DNA from: an uncultured Methanobrevibacter sp.
Lineage (GTDB): Archaea > Methanobacteriota > Methanobacteria > Methanobacteriales > Methanobacteriaceae
Assembly: GCA_905235495.1 (NCBI GenBank)
Contig: CAJOMK010000005.1
Span: forward strand, 1 to 23,345
Reading direction: 5' to 3'
Length of the DNA stretch: 23,345 nucleotides
Shown here: positions 1 to 8,434 of the stretch, piece after piece
Position numbering within the stretch: the first letter of the stretch is position 1
Layout of the letters: every line of letters starts with the position of its first letter
Program-made: the position numbers and the translations under genes
Notes under the pieces: model-generated
What the model was told of the DNA's origin: nothing
Database searches by the model: none
Seen by the model: the letters and a program-made list of their open reading frames with translations, nothing else

Positions 1-1
1 C

Positions 2-295
2 TTTGTAGCCTTGGTATTTGGTATCAAAATTCTTTTGAATACCTTTCATTGCAATGATTGCATCATCGATAGTTTTACTGAGATTTTCACCAACTTTACT
101 TGCAACATCTTTACTTCTGTTAAGAGTTTCATCGATTTTTTCTTTGTTAGTTTCAGATTTTGCTTCGTATTTAGTTTTGAAATCTTCTTTGAATTCTTCA
201 GCTTTACCTTTGATTTCATCCGCTTTGGAAGTTTCTGCTTCTACTTCAACTTCTTCGTAATCTACTTCAATGTCTTCATTTACATCTTCAGGCAT
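2..295 (-). CDS. Acidic helical protein of unknown function, 3' end outside window
   Basis: An open frame of 98 codons reads leftward from an ATG at 295 and runs off the window edge without a stop. A strong ribosome binding site (AAAGGAGTG) lies just upstream, which fixes the start. The first ~25 residues are dominated by Glu, Asp and Val. The rest is rich in Lys, Glu and Ala with few hydrophobic residues, looks like a long amphipathic helix and ends in a K/Q/Y-rich stretch. No signal peptide or membrane segment is visible in this part. I do not recognise the family. The composition resembles soluble coiled-coil or envelope-stress helical proteins, but that is only an impression. A TATA-like element at 342-351 is correctly placed, and an unusual cluster of GTATAC palindromes lies further upstream. 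Confidence 0.7.
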   Translation of the reverse strand, partial: MPEDVNEDIEVDYEEVEVEAETSKADEIKGKAEEFKEDFKTKYEAKSETNKEKIDETLNRSKDVASKVGENLSKTIDDAIIAMKGIQKNFDTKYQGYK

Positions 296-341
296 GATAA
301 ACACTCCTTTACATTATTTTTAATTTTCAATTTTTGATATC

Positions 342-351
342 TATTTTATAG
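342..351 (-). promoter_or_regulatory. TATA-box candidate for the left-edge acidic gene
   Basis: Read on the minus strand this is CTATAAAATA, ~50 nt upstream of the ATG at 295. Archaeal initiation ~25 nt downstream of the box would give a short leader containing the ribosome binding site. This is a position and sequence match only. Confidence 0.4.
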
Positions 352-406
352 ATAAAATTTAACAACAAACCGATATGTTAAAGAAAGTTATGAATTTCAT
401 AATTTA

Positions 407-587
407 GTGTACATATCTTTCTAATGTATACTATATTTCTCATAGTTTATAAATATTTCTATAAATGTATACTTTTTTTAAAATTTGAAATACAAAATTC
501 TTAATTTTTTTAGATCTTTTCATGATTTTCATATTTTCTAAAAAAAATTTTGAATTTTTTAGTATACTTTTTGTTTATATTGTATAC
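407..587. promoter_or_regulatory. Cluster of GTATAC palindromes (possible operator array) in a 495-bp gene-free stretch
   Basis: The stretch 296-790 holds no credible gene. It contains four exact GTATAC palindromes at 426-431, 467-472, 562-567 and 582-587, each in a context like (T/A)GTATACT, plus a related GTGTAC at 407-412. They lie 110-290 bp upstream of the left-edge gene. Repeated short palindromes ahead of a promoter are typical of operator sites, but I know of no regulator with this target, so the role is inferred. The rest of the stretch is A/T homopolymer-rich. Its part at ~650-720 is U-rich on the minus strand and probably terminates the SIS gene. Confidence 0.4.
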
Positions 588-767
588 TAGTAACTCATCA
601 TTTATAAACTTTTCTATTTTAGTTAATAAAAGTTACTAAAAGTTTTGACAAAAATAATAATAAGAATAATAAAAATAAGCATAAGAATGAAAATAAAAAT
701 AAAAAAATTAAAAAAGAGTTGGAGGAATAAAAATTATTTATTCATCCCCAAAAAGATAAAATTAATT

Positions 768-787
768 ATTTAGAATATATTCTAAAT
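768..787. repeat. Perfect 20-bp palindrome just after the SIS gene stop
   Basis: ATTTAGAATA is followed directly by its reverse complement, with no loop, ending 3 bp before the stop codon of the SIS gene at 791. It could be a protein-binding site or, with the T-rich minus-strand sequence beyond it, part of a terminator. Its core AGAATATATTCT recurs at 15025-15036. Confidence 0.6.
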
Positions 788-790
788 TGC

Positions 791-1804
791 TTATTCATAT
801 CTTACTTTTCCAATATGTCTTGTACTACCAGGATTTTCACCATTGAAGTGTGCTAAGTAGTAAACAAACCATTCTAAAGGTATTACAAGTACAAATGGAG
901 CAAGTAATGGATTGATATCTGCATAATCACTAAGATTGTAGATTATGGTTTTAGCATCCAATTTATTTTTTGAGAAATTAATAGCTATTTTGGTTAATTT
1001 GTCGCTTTCCAAATCAGCATTCAAGAAAATCAAAGGAACATCCTTTTCAGCTCTTTCAATTAAACCATGTCTAAATTCAGCAGAATAAAGAGGACAAGCA
1101 TGCTTTATCGCACCTTCCATCAACATAGTCATAGCCAACTTATAGGCAAGACCAAAGTTGACACTACTACCTAAACAATAGAAACCATCTTCATCTTTCA
1201 TCTCTTCAGCCAGATTCTTATTCTCTTCTTCAGTACTTACTAAAAGTTCTTCGATTAAATCAGGAATAGTTGCTAATTGTTCCAAGATCTCATCAGCTTT
1301 TTCATATCCTGAAGCTGCAAATAAAATTTGATAGAGACAAGCTAATTGAGTGATATAAGTTTTAGTACCTAAAATAGCTGTTTCAGTGTTTCCTAATGTT
1401 ACAACCGGATATTTAGCTTCCTTAATCATAGAGCTTTCAGGTTCGTTGGAAATTGAAACAGTATCGATATTGAATTCATTAGCCCTTCTTAATGCAGCTA
1501 AAGTATCTGCAGTTTCTCCAGATTGAGAAGTTGCGATAAATAATGAATTTTCACCTTCATTTAATTTTTTATTATAAACAAATTCATAACCTGTAAACAC
1601 ATGTATATTTAAATCAGAAACTGAAGATAATGCATCTCTAATAGAATAACAAGTGGAAATAGAACTTCCACAACCAATTAAATAAATAGTATCCGCAGAT
1701 TGTGCTAATTTAGAAATGTTAGCCATATTATCTAATTCAGAATCAAAAGTCCTTCTTAAAGCTTCTGGTTGTTCCATCATTTCATAATACATCTGATATT
1801 TCAC
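791..1804 (-). CDS. SIS-domain sugar-phosphate isomerase/deaminase (GlmS C-terminal / AgaS / FrlB-like)
   Basis: 337 residues forming two tandem SIS (sugar isomerase) domains. Domain 1 covers about residues 28-165 with the phosphate-binding motifs GCGSSIST (44-51) and TSQSGETAD (92-100). Domain 2 covers about 190-325 with LGSSVNFGLAYKLA and the EFRHG segment. The C-terminal GSTRHIGKVRYE tail resembles those of fructoselysine-6-phosphate deglycase and AgaS-type proteins. There is no N-terminal glutaminase domain, so it is not a complete glucosamine-6-phosphate synthase. It probably isomerises or deaminates an amino-sugar phosphate in the cytoplasm; the exact substrate cannot be read. The start is GTG at 1804, supported by a GGGTGAT ribosome binding site about 5 nt upstream. 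It appears monocistronic, with gene-free DNA on both sides. Confidence 0.85.
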   Translation of the reverse strand: MKYQMYYEMMEQPEALRRTFDSELDNMANISKLAQSADTIYLIGCGSSISTCYSIRDALSSVSDLNIHVFTGYEFVYNKKLNEGENSLFIATSQSGETADTLAALRRANEFNIDTVSISNEPESSMIKEAKYPVVTLGNTETAILGTKTYITQLACLYQILFAASGYEKADEILEQLATIPDLIEELLVSTEEENKNLAEEMKDEDGFYCLGSSVNFGLAYKLAMTMLMEGAIKHACPLYSAEFRHGLIERAEKDVPLIFLNADLESDKLTKIAINFSKNKLDAKTIIYNLSDYADINPLLAPFVLVIPLEWFVYYLAHFNGENPGSTRHIGKVRYE

Positions 1805-2177
1805 AATATCACCCTATTTTTAAAATAAATATGTTTTAAATAATATTATTAATTAAATTAATTAATCTATTATAACACTTAAATTATTAATAATAAATAT
1901 TATTTTTATTAATTAATCAATCTTTAATTGATCTAGTTTTTTAATTAATCTAATCTTTTAATTAAACTAATTTTTAAATTATCTCTTAAAATAGTATATT
2001 ACATATATTTTTATTATTTATAGTATAAAAAGTTTTTATAATTAATAAAAAGAAATCAAAAATATGAAAAATCAGGAAAAATTATAAAATAAATAAATAA
2101 TAAAAATCATATCAAATTAAGGAAAATCAAAAATCGAATAATGAAAATAAGTCATAGCATTGGATTTGAGGGAAAAA
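1805..2177. other. Gene-free AT-rich stretch with repeated TTAATTAA blocks
   Basis: The 373 bp between the divergent SIS and DUF447 genes hold no plausible ORF. About 1845-1985 is built from irregular repeats of TTAATTAA and AATTAATC. TATA-like sequences occur near 1868-1880 (minus-strand reading GTTATAATAG, for the SIS gene) and near 2083 (for the DUF447 gene). I see no RNA gene. Confidence 0.5.
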
Positions 2178-2747
2178 ATGGAAATTGATTTAACAAAAAT
2201 AGGCATGTTCAAAGGCCAACAATACGAAGCAATCATCACTACAATATATAAGGAAGGCCATAGCAATGCAGCTACTTTTGGAGTCAGGGTACTGGAAAAT
2301 GATGAAATCTTCTTAAGGATTTTTGATGGTGGAAATTCAATAAAAAACATTAAGGAAAATGAAGAGTTTATTGTAAACATCACCACCAGCCCCCTTATGT
2401 TTACTCTTTCCAGTACAAATACAATTCCAGATGAATACTTAAGCAGAATCCCTGAAACTAATGCCTATGGTGAAATGGCTTATATTAGCGATGCTGATGC
2501 TTACCTAATATGCAAAGTCAAAAGCTTGAAAAACAGTTTTAGAAAAAATGATCCAATTAAGGATACAAGAGTCAATTTCATTAAAGCAAAAGTGGTTGAA
2601 CTGAATATCAACAATAAATGCGTTAAACCTATAAACAGAGGAATTCATGCTTTAATTGAAGCTTTAGTGAATTATTCCAGAATAAATATCGTTGATGAAG
2701 AAACAAAGGAATATTTCATTGAAAGATTCCTTGAATCTGAAAGATAA
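2178..2747 (+). CDS. DUF447-family flavin-binding protein, probably frameshifted near its C-terminus
   Basis: The ATG at 2178 is chosen over an upstream in-frame TTG at 2160 because GAGGG lies 5 nt before it, giving 189 residues. The order of motifs fits the archaeal DUF447 family, a split-barrel FMN-binding fold: an N-terminal YEAIITT strand, SNAATFGVRVLENDEIFLRIFDG, then the SPLMFTLSS segment. The enzymatic role of the family is not established. The frame stops at 2745, but adding one A to AAA at 2740-2742 continues it as EKIIKRVGNDEEKESIKILKED and on to a stop at 2828-2830. That tail resembles the RxGxxxEKEAI ending I expect for this family. The intact protein would then be 217 residues. 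The change is either a real frameshift or a sequencing slip. Confidence 0.75.
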   Translation: MEIDLTKIGMFKGQQYEAIITTIYKEGHSNAATFGVRVLENDEIFLRIFDGGNSIKNIKENEEFIVNITTSPLMFTLSSTNTIPDEYLSRIPETNAYGEMAYISDADAYLICKVKSLKNSFRKNDPIKDTRVNFIKAKVVELNINNKCVKPINRGIHALIEALVNYSRINIVDEETKEYFIERFLESER

Positions 2748-2892
2748 TAAAAAGAGTAGGAAATGATGAGGAAAAGGAATCCATAAAAATCCTAAAAGAG
2801 GATTTAATAAATCAAGGATTTGACCTTTAATCTATTTTTAACTAAATTGGAAACATTTATCTCTCTACTTTCCAAAAGAATTTTTGTATCAA

Positions 2893-4770
2893 TTAAACTA
2901 AATATTGTTTTATCAAATGGGATAAGGCAAAGCTTTCAAAGTCAAATACTCCCTTATCACTTATTTTAAAGCTTGGAATAACAAGCAATGCCATAAATGA
3001 CAGGGTCATGAATGGAGATGACAAAGTACATCCTAACTTATGGGATAATTCAATCATATGAGTTAATTTGAATCCCACATAATCTACATCCTTATCAGAC
3101 ATCAAACCTGCAATTGGCAATTCAAGAATCTCTTCGATTCCATCTTCAGCAGATACAACAGCAAGTCCGCCTTCCTTTTCTCTAATCATATTAACTGCTT
3201 TTGCCATATCTTCAGAATTTGTACCAACAACTACTATATTGTGTGAATCATGTGCAACAGAAGAAGCGAAAGCTCCTTTTTTAAGATTGAATCCTTTGAT
3301 AAAACCATTTGCCACATTGTTTCCACCATATCTGTTTACAACAGCTATTTTTATGATGTCCTTTTTCAAATCAGACTGAATTACTTTATTCTTTATCAAA
3401 AGAGTCTCTTCTGATTTTCCTGTAATCAAGTCACCATCGTAGGCTTCGATAACAAAGACATTTGTGGTTTCATCCATCAAGGAACTGACATACTCCATTT
3501 CCATTATAACATCAAAGTCTTCAGGACTAACTTCATCCAAATCAAAAGTGTTCTTTAGATTAGGTGACTCTACATCAAACAAGACTTCCCCATCGTCAAA
3601 AACATGTTCACCACGAACCCAAACTTTGCTTACATTCAAGTTTCTTAAGTCATCTACCAAAACAAAATTAGCAACTTTACCTGTTTCTATAGCACCAGAA
3701 TTCAAGCCATAGTGCTCTGCAGGATTTAAAGTCACCATCTTAATAGCTTCTTTTGGATTTACCTTCAATGAAATTGCCTTTTTAACCAAGTTATCAATAT
3801 GGCCTTTTGACAAGTCCCTCGCGTTGATGTCATCACAGACTAAAAAGTCAAATGGTGGAACTGCTAATGCTTCATCTATATTATCTATTTCAATATTTCC
3901 AGCCATTTCCTCTTCAATCAGGTAATTCAATCTTTTGTCAACATCCAATAGTCTGCCCATATTCTTAGCAGATGAACCTTCACGAACCATTATGTTCATG
4001 CCTAATTTTTGCTTTTCAATAGCTTCTTCAAAGGTACTGCATTCATGGTCTGTGCTGATTCCATATGAGGCATATTTCACAAGATCTTCACCAGTAACAA
4101 GTGGTGCATGACCATCTATCGGCTTATTCAGTCTGTTAGCAGCATCAAGTTTCTTAAGAATCTCTTCATCTTCAGCAATTACACCTGGGAAATTCATCAT
4201 TTCACCAAGAGCAACAACTTCATCACGTTTCAATAGCTCTTCAATATCAGAACTGGTCAGTGCTGCACCTGAAGTTTCAAATGGAGTAGCTGGAACACAT
4301 GATGGAGCAGCATAATAAAAATCAAACGGCACTTTCTTTCCATCATTTATCATAAAGTCAATACCTTCAACTCCAAGAACATTTGTTATTTCGTGAGAGT
4401 CAGCAACGACTGAAGTGGTTCCATGAGGAATAACCGCCTTTGCAAAATTAGCAGGAGTGACTTGTGAACTTTCAATATGAATATGGGAATCGATGAACCC
4501 TGGTATCAATACACCTTCATAATCCAAATCAAGAGAATCATCGTCATCAGTTATGATTGGGATAACCTCCTTAAAATATCCATCTTCAACAACCACAACT
4601 GCAGGATAGACTTCACCTAATCCCACTTCTAAAATTTTTGCAGTGATAACAAGATCCCCTTCAGGCTCTTCTGCATCTTCAATGATTATATCGTTTATCT
4701 CAATCTCATCAAGCCCTTCTGCAGTGATTATAATCTCATTGCCATCAACATTAATAATCTTTTCATCCAT
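2893..4770 (-). CDS. ade: Adenine deaminase
   Basis: Converts adenine to hypoxanthine and ammonia in purine salvage. The protein (625 residues from the ATG at 4770) belongs to the amidohydrolase superfamily. Visible motifs are PGFIDSHIHIESS-type metal binding (GFIDSHIHIESSQVTP), HGTTSVVADSHEITNVLG, GEMMNFPGV, DGHAPLVTGEDL, GISTDHECSTFEEA and VCDDIN, followed by the Ade C-terminal domain (NRYGGNNVANGF, SSVAHDSHNIVVVG). An in-frame TTG four codons upstream was rejected because GGTG sits 7 nt before the ATG. The N-terminus carries an acidic lead of about 50 residues before the usual composite domain, making it somewhat longer than typical Ade. The usual DPHE motif is DSHE here. No partner gene shares its strand closely, so it is probably a single transcription unit. 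Confidence 0.93.
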   Translation of the reverse strand: MDEKIINVDGNEIIITAEGLDEIEINDIIIEDAEEPEGDLVITAKILEVGLGEVYPAVVVVEDGYFKEVIPIITDDDDSLDLDYEGVLIPGFIDSHIHIESSQVTPANFAKAVIPHGTTSVVADSHEITNVLGVEGIDFMINDGKKVPFDFYYAAPSCVPATPFETSGAALTSSDIEELLKRDEVVALGEMMNFPGVIAEDEEILKKLDAANRLNKPIDGHAPLVTGEDLVKYASYGISTDHECSTFEEAIEKQKLGMNIMVREGSSAKNMGRLLDVDKRLNYLIEEEMAGNIEIDNIDEALAVPPFDFLVCDDINARDLSKGHIDNLVKKAISLKVNPKEAIKMVTLNPAEHYGLNSGAIETGKVANFVLVDDLRNLNVSKVWVRGEHVFDDGEVLFDVESPNLKNTFDLDEVSPEDFDVIMEMEYVSSLMDETTNVFVIEAYDGDLITGKSEETLLIKNKVIQSDLKKDIIKIAVVNRYGGNNVANGFIKGFNLKKGAFASSVAHDSHNIVVVGTNSEDMAKAVNMIREKEGGLAVVSAEDGIEEILELPIAGLMSDKDVDYVGFKLTHMIELSHKLGCTLSSPFMTLSFMALLVIPSFKISDKGVFDFESFALSHLIKQYLV

Positions 4771-5003
4771 TTTAAACACCAAAGAAATAATAAGTAAGTT
4801 TTTTTCACTTTTTACTCAAATATGACTCATTAATTAAATTTTAAAATTATAATAATTTTTAACTATAAATTAAATAATTAAAAATAATATTTATCTAATA
4901 AAGAATCTATAAAAACTTAATAAAAAAAGTTTCTAAAAAAAAAACTTAATGAAATTAACTATATAATGAAATTAAAAAATAGTAAAAAAAAGAATATTAA
5001 AAA

Positions 5004-5034
5004 TAAAAAAAGAAGAAGAAAAATTATTCTTCTT
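5004..5034 (-). terminator. Stem-loop plus T-run at the TIGR00300 stop
   Basis: On the minus strand AAGAAGAA (the last codons of the gene) pairs with TTCTTCTT across a 6-nt loop that contains the stop codon. A run of T follows directly. This looks like an intrinsic terminator overlapping the coding end. Confidence 0.6.
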
Positions 5035-6244
5035 GTAATGCATCATATAAAACTGGCAAGAATGCTCCTACATCAGTTACAATGCCTACAACTTGTGTGC
5101 TACCTCTATCTGCAAGTTTAGTAACGGTAGAAGGATTGATATCTACACAAATACTTTTAACTCTTGAAGGCAATAAGTTACCAGTTGCAATGGAGTGTAA
5201 CATAGTGGAAATCATAATGACTATGTCAACTTCTTGAGCATATTTACGCATTAACTTTTGAGACTTTACAGTGTCGGTAATTACATCAGGAAGTGGACCA
5301 TCATCACGAATGGAGCCTGCTAATACAAATGGAACATCATTTTTAACACATTCATACATGATTCCGCTTTTCAAGGTTCCGTCTTCTACAGCTTCTCTGA
5401 TTGAACCGGATTTATTGATTCTATTGATTGCCCTCATATGGTGAGTATGGCCATGAGCAACAACTTCCCCAGTCTTTACATTTACACCAAGGGAGGTTCC
5501 GAATTGGTCACATTCAATATCGTGAGTAGCTAAAGCGTTACCTGCAAAAATAACATCGATGATTCCATCCTTTACAAGTTGTGAAACGATTCCTGCAGAA
5601 CCTGTATGTACAATAGCTGGACCACCAACAAGTGCAATCTTACCTCCTTTAGCCTTGACATCCTTAATCTCATTTGCAACATCATTGATGATGCTCATCA
5701 TAGGCTTTTCAGAAGAAACTTCACTGTTCATGAATTCAAAGACACCTTGCTTACCTCTTGATCTTTGAGGTGGTGTAATTTTAACTCCGTCTCTACCAAC
5801 TACAATCAAGTCTCCTTCCTTAATGTCTGCAATTGGTTTGCATCTAGCAGTCTTGTTTTCTTCATCAATAACGATTAAACAGTCCATTTCAATTTCATCG
5901 ACAAGAATCCATTCTTCTTTATAATAAATATGAGTTACATGATGGCTTGTTGAATAAAAACCTTCTGGAGCTACTTGATCTTTTGGAGAAGGGACTAACT
6001 TGACCTCTTCAATTTCAGATATTGAAACCCCAATAAAGTTAAGTTCATCAAGAATAGAATTTAAAATATCGGAAGATTCTGCTGAAACCATGATTTTAGC
6101 TTTACTAGTATCAGATTTGCGTTTTCCTATATCAAATTCTAGTATATCAAAGTCTCCTCCCATATCCATGATAATGTCCATGGTTTTAGGAAGAGTTAAA
6201 GAATCAATGATATGACCAGACAATTCTATTTCTCTTTTATACAT
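5024..6244 (-). CDS. TIGR00300-family protein (LOR/SDH domain; archaeal ornithine cyclodeaminase type)
   Basis: 406 residues. The N-terminal ~100 residues (starting MYKREIELSGHIIDSLTLPK) form the conserved LOR/SDH-type domain. A C-terminal Rossmann-like half carries GGPAIVHTGSAGIVSQL, FAGNALATHDIECDQFGTSLG, HGHTHHMRAINRIN and ISTMLHSIATGNLLPS, characteristic of the TIGR00300 family. Members are related to the C-terminal part of cyanobacterial ArgZ/AgrE and have been linked to ornithine cyclodeamination (ornithine to proline plus ammonia). That substrate is family-based, not shown by this sequence. Agmatinase and arginine decarboxylase nearby fit a role in arginine/ornithine metabolism. The ATG at 6244 has AGGAGA about 6 nt upstream. 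The 260 bp before it separate it from agmatinase and contain promoter-like AT sequence. Confidence 0.85.
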   Translation of the reverse strand: MYKREIELSGHIIDSLTLPKTMDIIMDMGGDFDILEFDIGKRKSDTSKAKIMVSAESSDILNSILDELNFIGVSISEIEEVKLVPSPKDQVAPEGFYSTSHHVTHIYYKEEWILVDEIEMDCLIVIDEENKTARCKPIADIKEGDLIVVGRDGVKITPPQRSRGKQGVFEFMNSEVSSEKPMMSIINDVANEIKDVKAKGGKIALVGGPAIVHTGSAGIVSQLVKDGIIDVIFAGNALATHDIECDQFGTSLGVNVKTGEVVAHGHTHHMRAINRINKSGSIREAVEDGTLKSGIMYECVKNDVPFVLAGSIRDDGPLPDVITDTVKSQKLMRKYAQEVDIVIMISTMLHSIATGNLLPSRVKSICVDINPSTVTKLADRGSTQVVGIVTDVGAFLPVLYDALQEE

Positions 6245-6504
6245 TAAAAATCTCCTAATTTTTTATAATTTTGTAAAAATGATTTAATTAATATTTTTTA
6301 AAATATGATAATATTTTAATAATTTAACTTAGCTTTCATAGCAAATAATAAATTAAAATTAAATAACTTAAACAATACTATCATATTAAATAATAAATTA
6401 TGATTAAAATATGTATATAAGTAATATTTATATTATTTGTTGAAAAACAATAGCGAAATAAAAAGTAAAAAAATGAATAATGAAATTGAAAAATAAACAC
6501 TTAT

Positions 6505-7446
6505 TTAAGCAAATAAAGTCAAAAAGTCATAGATTATTTTAGCTGCAAGAACAGCAGTTATATCACCTAACTTATCACTTGCAACCTCTACAAGGTCAAA
6601 GCCAATTATATCAATATTCCCATTATTTGCCAAAGCTTCAAAAATATTCTCAACATCAATCGGGTGCAATCCATTTGGAGTAGGATTTCCTACAGACGGA
6701 GCAAATGCAGGGTCTATTGCATCCATATCAATGGAAACATAAACCTTTCCTTCAATTGAATCCAACTTTTCCAAAAGAGCATCAAAATCATCGAAAAGAT
6801 TCTTTGCCAAAAAGCTGGAGATATTGTTTTGTTCTTCAACAAATCCCTTTTCTTCAATAGAGAATGATCTAATTCCTATTTGAATCAATTCTTTAGGATT
6901 TAAATCATGAACTCTTCTCATAATGGTTGCATGAGAATCCTTTTCTCCAATATAAGTGTCAATGATGTCTCTGTGAGCATCTAAATGGATGACTGTAATA
7001 TCAGACAAGTCATTGCTTTCCTCTTTAGCAGACAATGCCTTGATAGATCCGATGCTTACACTATGCTCTCCGCCAATGAGAATTGGCTTAATGTTGGAAC
7101 CAATCAACTCACCTACAGCATCTTCAAGAGAATCATAGGTTTTGCTGCAGTTTCCATGAACGACATTCAAATCTCCACAGTCATAGAATTCTCCATCCAA
7201 AAGCTTTTCAAAGGTTGAATTATATTGTTCAAACCCAAATGAAGCTTCTCTTATGATTGTTGGACCATACCTTGAACCATGATGATAAGAACAAGTGCTA
7301 TCAAAGGGAACTCCAATTATTCCCCATTTTTTAGACTTTGCAAAATCAACAGAATCCTCAGACTGACTATCCTCATCTAATCCGTATAAATCAATTAATT
7401 CTGCTGAAAAAGCAAATTTTCCTGGTTCAAAAGTATTAAAAAGCAT
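6505..7446 (-). CDS. speB: Agmatinase (ureohydrolase family)
   Basis: Hydrolyses agmatine to putrescine and urea, the step after arginine decarboxylase. The 313-residue protein has the full manganese-binding signature of arginase-fold ureohydrolases: GGEHSVS with His128, HLDAHRD with Asp156, His158 and Asp160, and SIDMDAIDPAFAPSVGNPTP with Asp240 and Asp242. SHATIMRRV (171-179) and the late EVAS segment also fit. An N-terminal lead of about 40 residues precedes the core, as in other methanogen agmatinases. The ATG at 7446 has a GTGAT ribosome binding site 3 nt upstream, which is tight. The gene lies between TIGR00300 and aIF5A on the same strand, with 215-260 bp spacers, so each may have its own promoter. 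Putrescine made here feeds spermidine and so aIF5A modification. Confidence 0.93.
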   Translation of the reverse strand: MLFNTFEPGKFAFSAELIDLYGLDEDSQSEDSVDFAKSKKWGIIGVPFDSTCSYHHGSRYGPTIIREASFGFEQYNSTFEKLLDGEFYDCGDLNVVHGNCSKTYDSLEDAVGELIGSNIKPILIGGEHSVSIGSIKALSAKEESNDLSDITVIHLDAHRDIIDTYIGEKDSHATIMRRVHDLNPKELIQIGIRSFSIEEKGFVEEQNNISSFLAKNLFDDFDALLEKLDSIEGKVYVSIDMDAIDPAFAPSVGNPTPNGLHPIDVENIFEALANNGNIDIIGFDLVEVASDKLGDITAVLAAKIIYDFLTLFA

Positions 7447-7637
7447 TATATCACTATTTCATTCGTTTAATTTTAAATTAATTGCATATTCAATTAATTA
7501 TTTGATTAATTAATTAATCTCAGTTAATCAAGTAATTAATTAAAAATAGAAATAATAAAAAATAAAAAAAGTTGATTTGATTTTAGATTTGATTTGACTT
7601 GGAAAAAGATTGAAAACAGATTTTTGAGAAAATCTGC

Positions 7638-7672
7638 AAAAAGTGTAAAAAAACTAAAAAATTACACTTTTT
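7638..7672 (-). terminator. Perfect 11-bp stem-loop at the aIF5A stop
   Basis: AAAAAGTGTAA, which includes the aIF5A stop codon on the minus strand, pairs exactly with TTACACTTTTT across a 13-nt T-rich loop. The distal arm ends in T5-6. The terminal codons therefore supply one arm of a likely intrinsic terminator. Confidence 0.65.
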
Positions 7673-8069
7673 TAGTTCTCATGATTTTCATATTGCCTAA
7701 AGCAATGATATATTCTACACCTAAATCAGTACCTACAGCACCTCTGATTTCTTCATCGAATTCAGCAGGTATAGGTAATTCAAAGGTTTCGAAAGTTTCT
7801 AAGTCCATGATTTGAACTTGGTCACCCATAACAGCTAAAATTTGACCGATTCTTTTGTCAAGAATAGGTACTTCAACTTTAGTGTCTACAGGTTTTACTA
7901 AACTTCTTTTTTGACCATCAAAAATACCGACAGCTTCTAATCTTGCTTTTGCAGCTCCATGCTTACCAGGAGATGAAGTGGTTAAGCTAGTTACTTTAGA
8001 AGCTTCTCCATCTAATACAATATATTTTCCGACTTTTACGGTTTTAAGTTCTACAACTTTGGTTGACAT
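7662..8069 (-). CDS. Translation initiation factor aIF5A (eIF5A homologue)
   Basis: 135 residues, the usual archaeal length. It has an N-terminal SH3-like domain (about residues 1-70) and a C-terminal OB fold (71-135). The loop TSSPGKHGAAKARLEAVGIF is the signature of the family, and Lys36 in PGKHG is the residue modified to deoxyhypusine or hypusine using spermidine. The factor relieves ribosome stalling and acts in elongation and termination. The ATG at 8069 lies at the end of a divergent intergenic region shared with arginine decarboxylase. A TATA-like GTTTATATAC (minus strand) is at 8191-8200, which would give a leader of roughly 100 nt; this is uncertain. Agmatinase immediately downstream and arginine decarboxylase upstream make the chemical precursor of its modification. 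Confidence 0.96.
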   Translation of the reverse strand: MSTKVVELKTVKVGKYIVLDGEASKVTSLTTSSPGKHGAAKARLEAVGIFDGQKRSLVKPVDTKVEVPILDKRIGQILAVMGDQVQIMDLETFETFELPIPAEFDEEIRGAVGTDLGVEYIIALGNMKIMRTKKV

Positions 8070-8434
8070 TAAAATAACCTCACAAAAATAATTAAAAAAT
8101 AATTTTTATATTTAATTTTTTATATTTGATTGAAATTAAATACGATTAACCTAATTAAAATATAGATTAATAATATATTAATTTAAAATTGTATATAAAC
8201 TTTCGTATGAAAAAAGCAAATTTAAACTTAAAAGAAAAGAAATTGAAAATTATTTTAAAATATTAATATATTATAAAAGATAAATATTATTTAAGATAAA
8301 TTAATTAAGACAATTAATTAAGACAAATTACTTGAAAATATTTTAGATTATTTATAACAATGAATAAGTAAAAAACTTAAATTATTTTAAAAAAAAAAAT
8401 CAAAAAAAGAAAATCTTATGAATAAAGTGGTAAA
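8070..8434. other. Divergent promoter region between aIF5A and pdaD, with a 13-bp tandem repeat
   Basis: A 365-bp gene-free stretch. TATA-like sequences are at 8191-8200 (GTATATAAAC, readable on either strand), ~8262-8275 and ~8350 (plus strand, nearer pdaD). ATTAATTAAGACA occurs twice in perfect tandem at 8300-8312 and 8313-8325. Which boxes are used cannot be decided from sequence. Confidence 0.45.

Noticed and set aside
11..337. Plus-strand open frames at the left edge encoding Phe- or Ser-rich proteins
   Set aside because: They are antisense to the acidic gene on the minus strand, which has a strong ribosome binding site and sensible composition; their amino-acid content is typical of shadow frames.
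687..730. Short plus-strand ORF with GGAGGAATAA
   Set aside because: The GGAGG is inside a 13-codon Lys-rich frame and no start codon follows at suitable distance; the stretch is more likely the minus-strand U-rich terminator of the SIS gene.
1845..1985. TTAATTAA-rich repeats as a CRISPR array or origin
   Set aside because: There are no regular repeat-spacer units and no replication genes nearby; similar blocks occur at 7478-7545, consistent with general AT-rich intergenic DNA.
2748..2830. Separate micro-gene after the DUF447 stop
   Set aside because: The ATG-ATG in this stretch leads to a stop after a few codons. The only long frame has no start and reads better as the frameshifted tail of DUF447.
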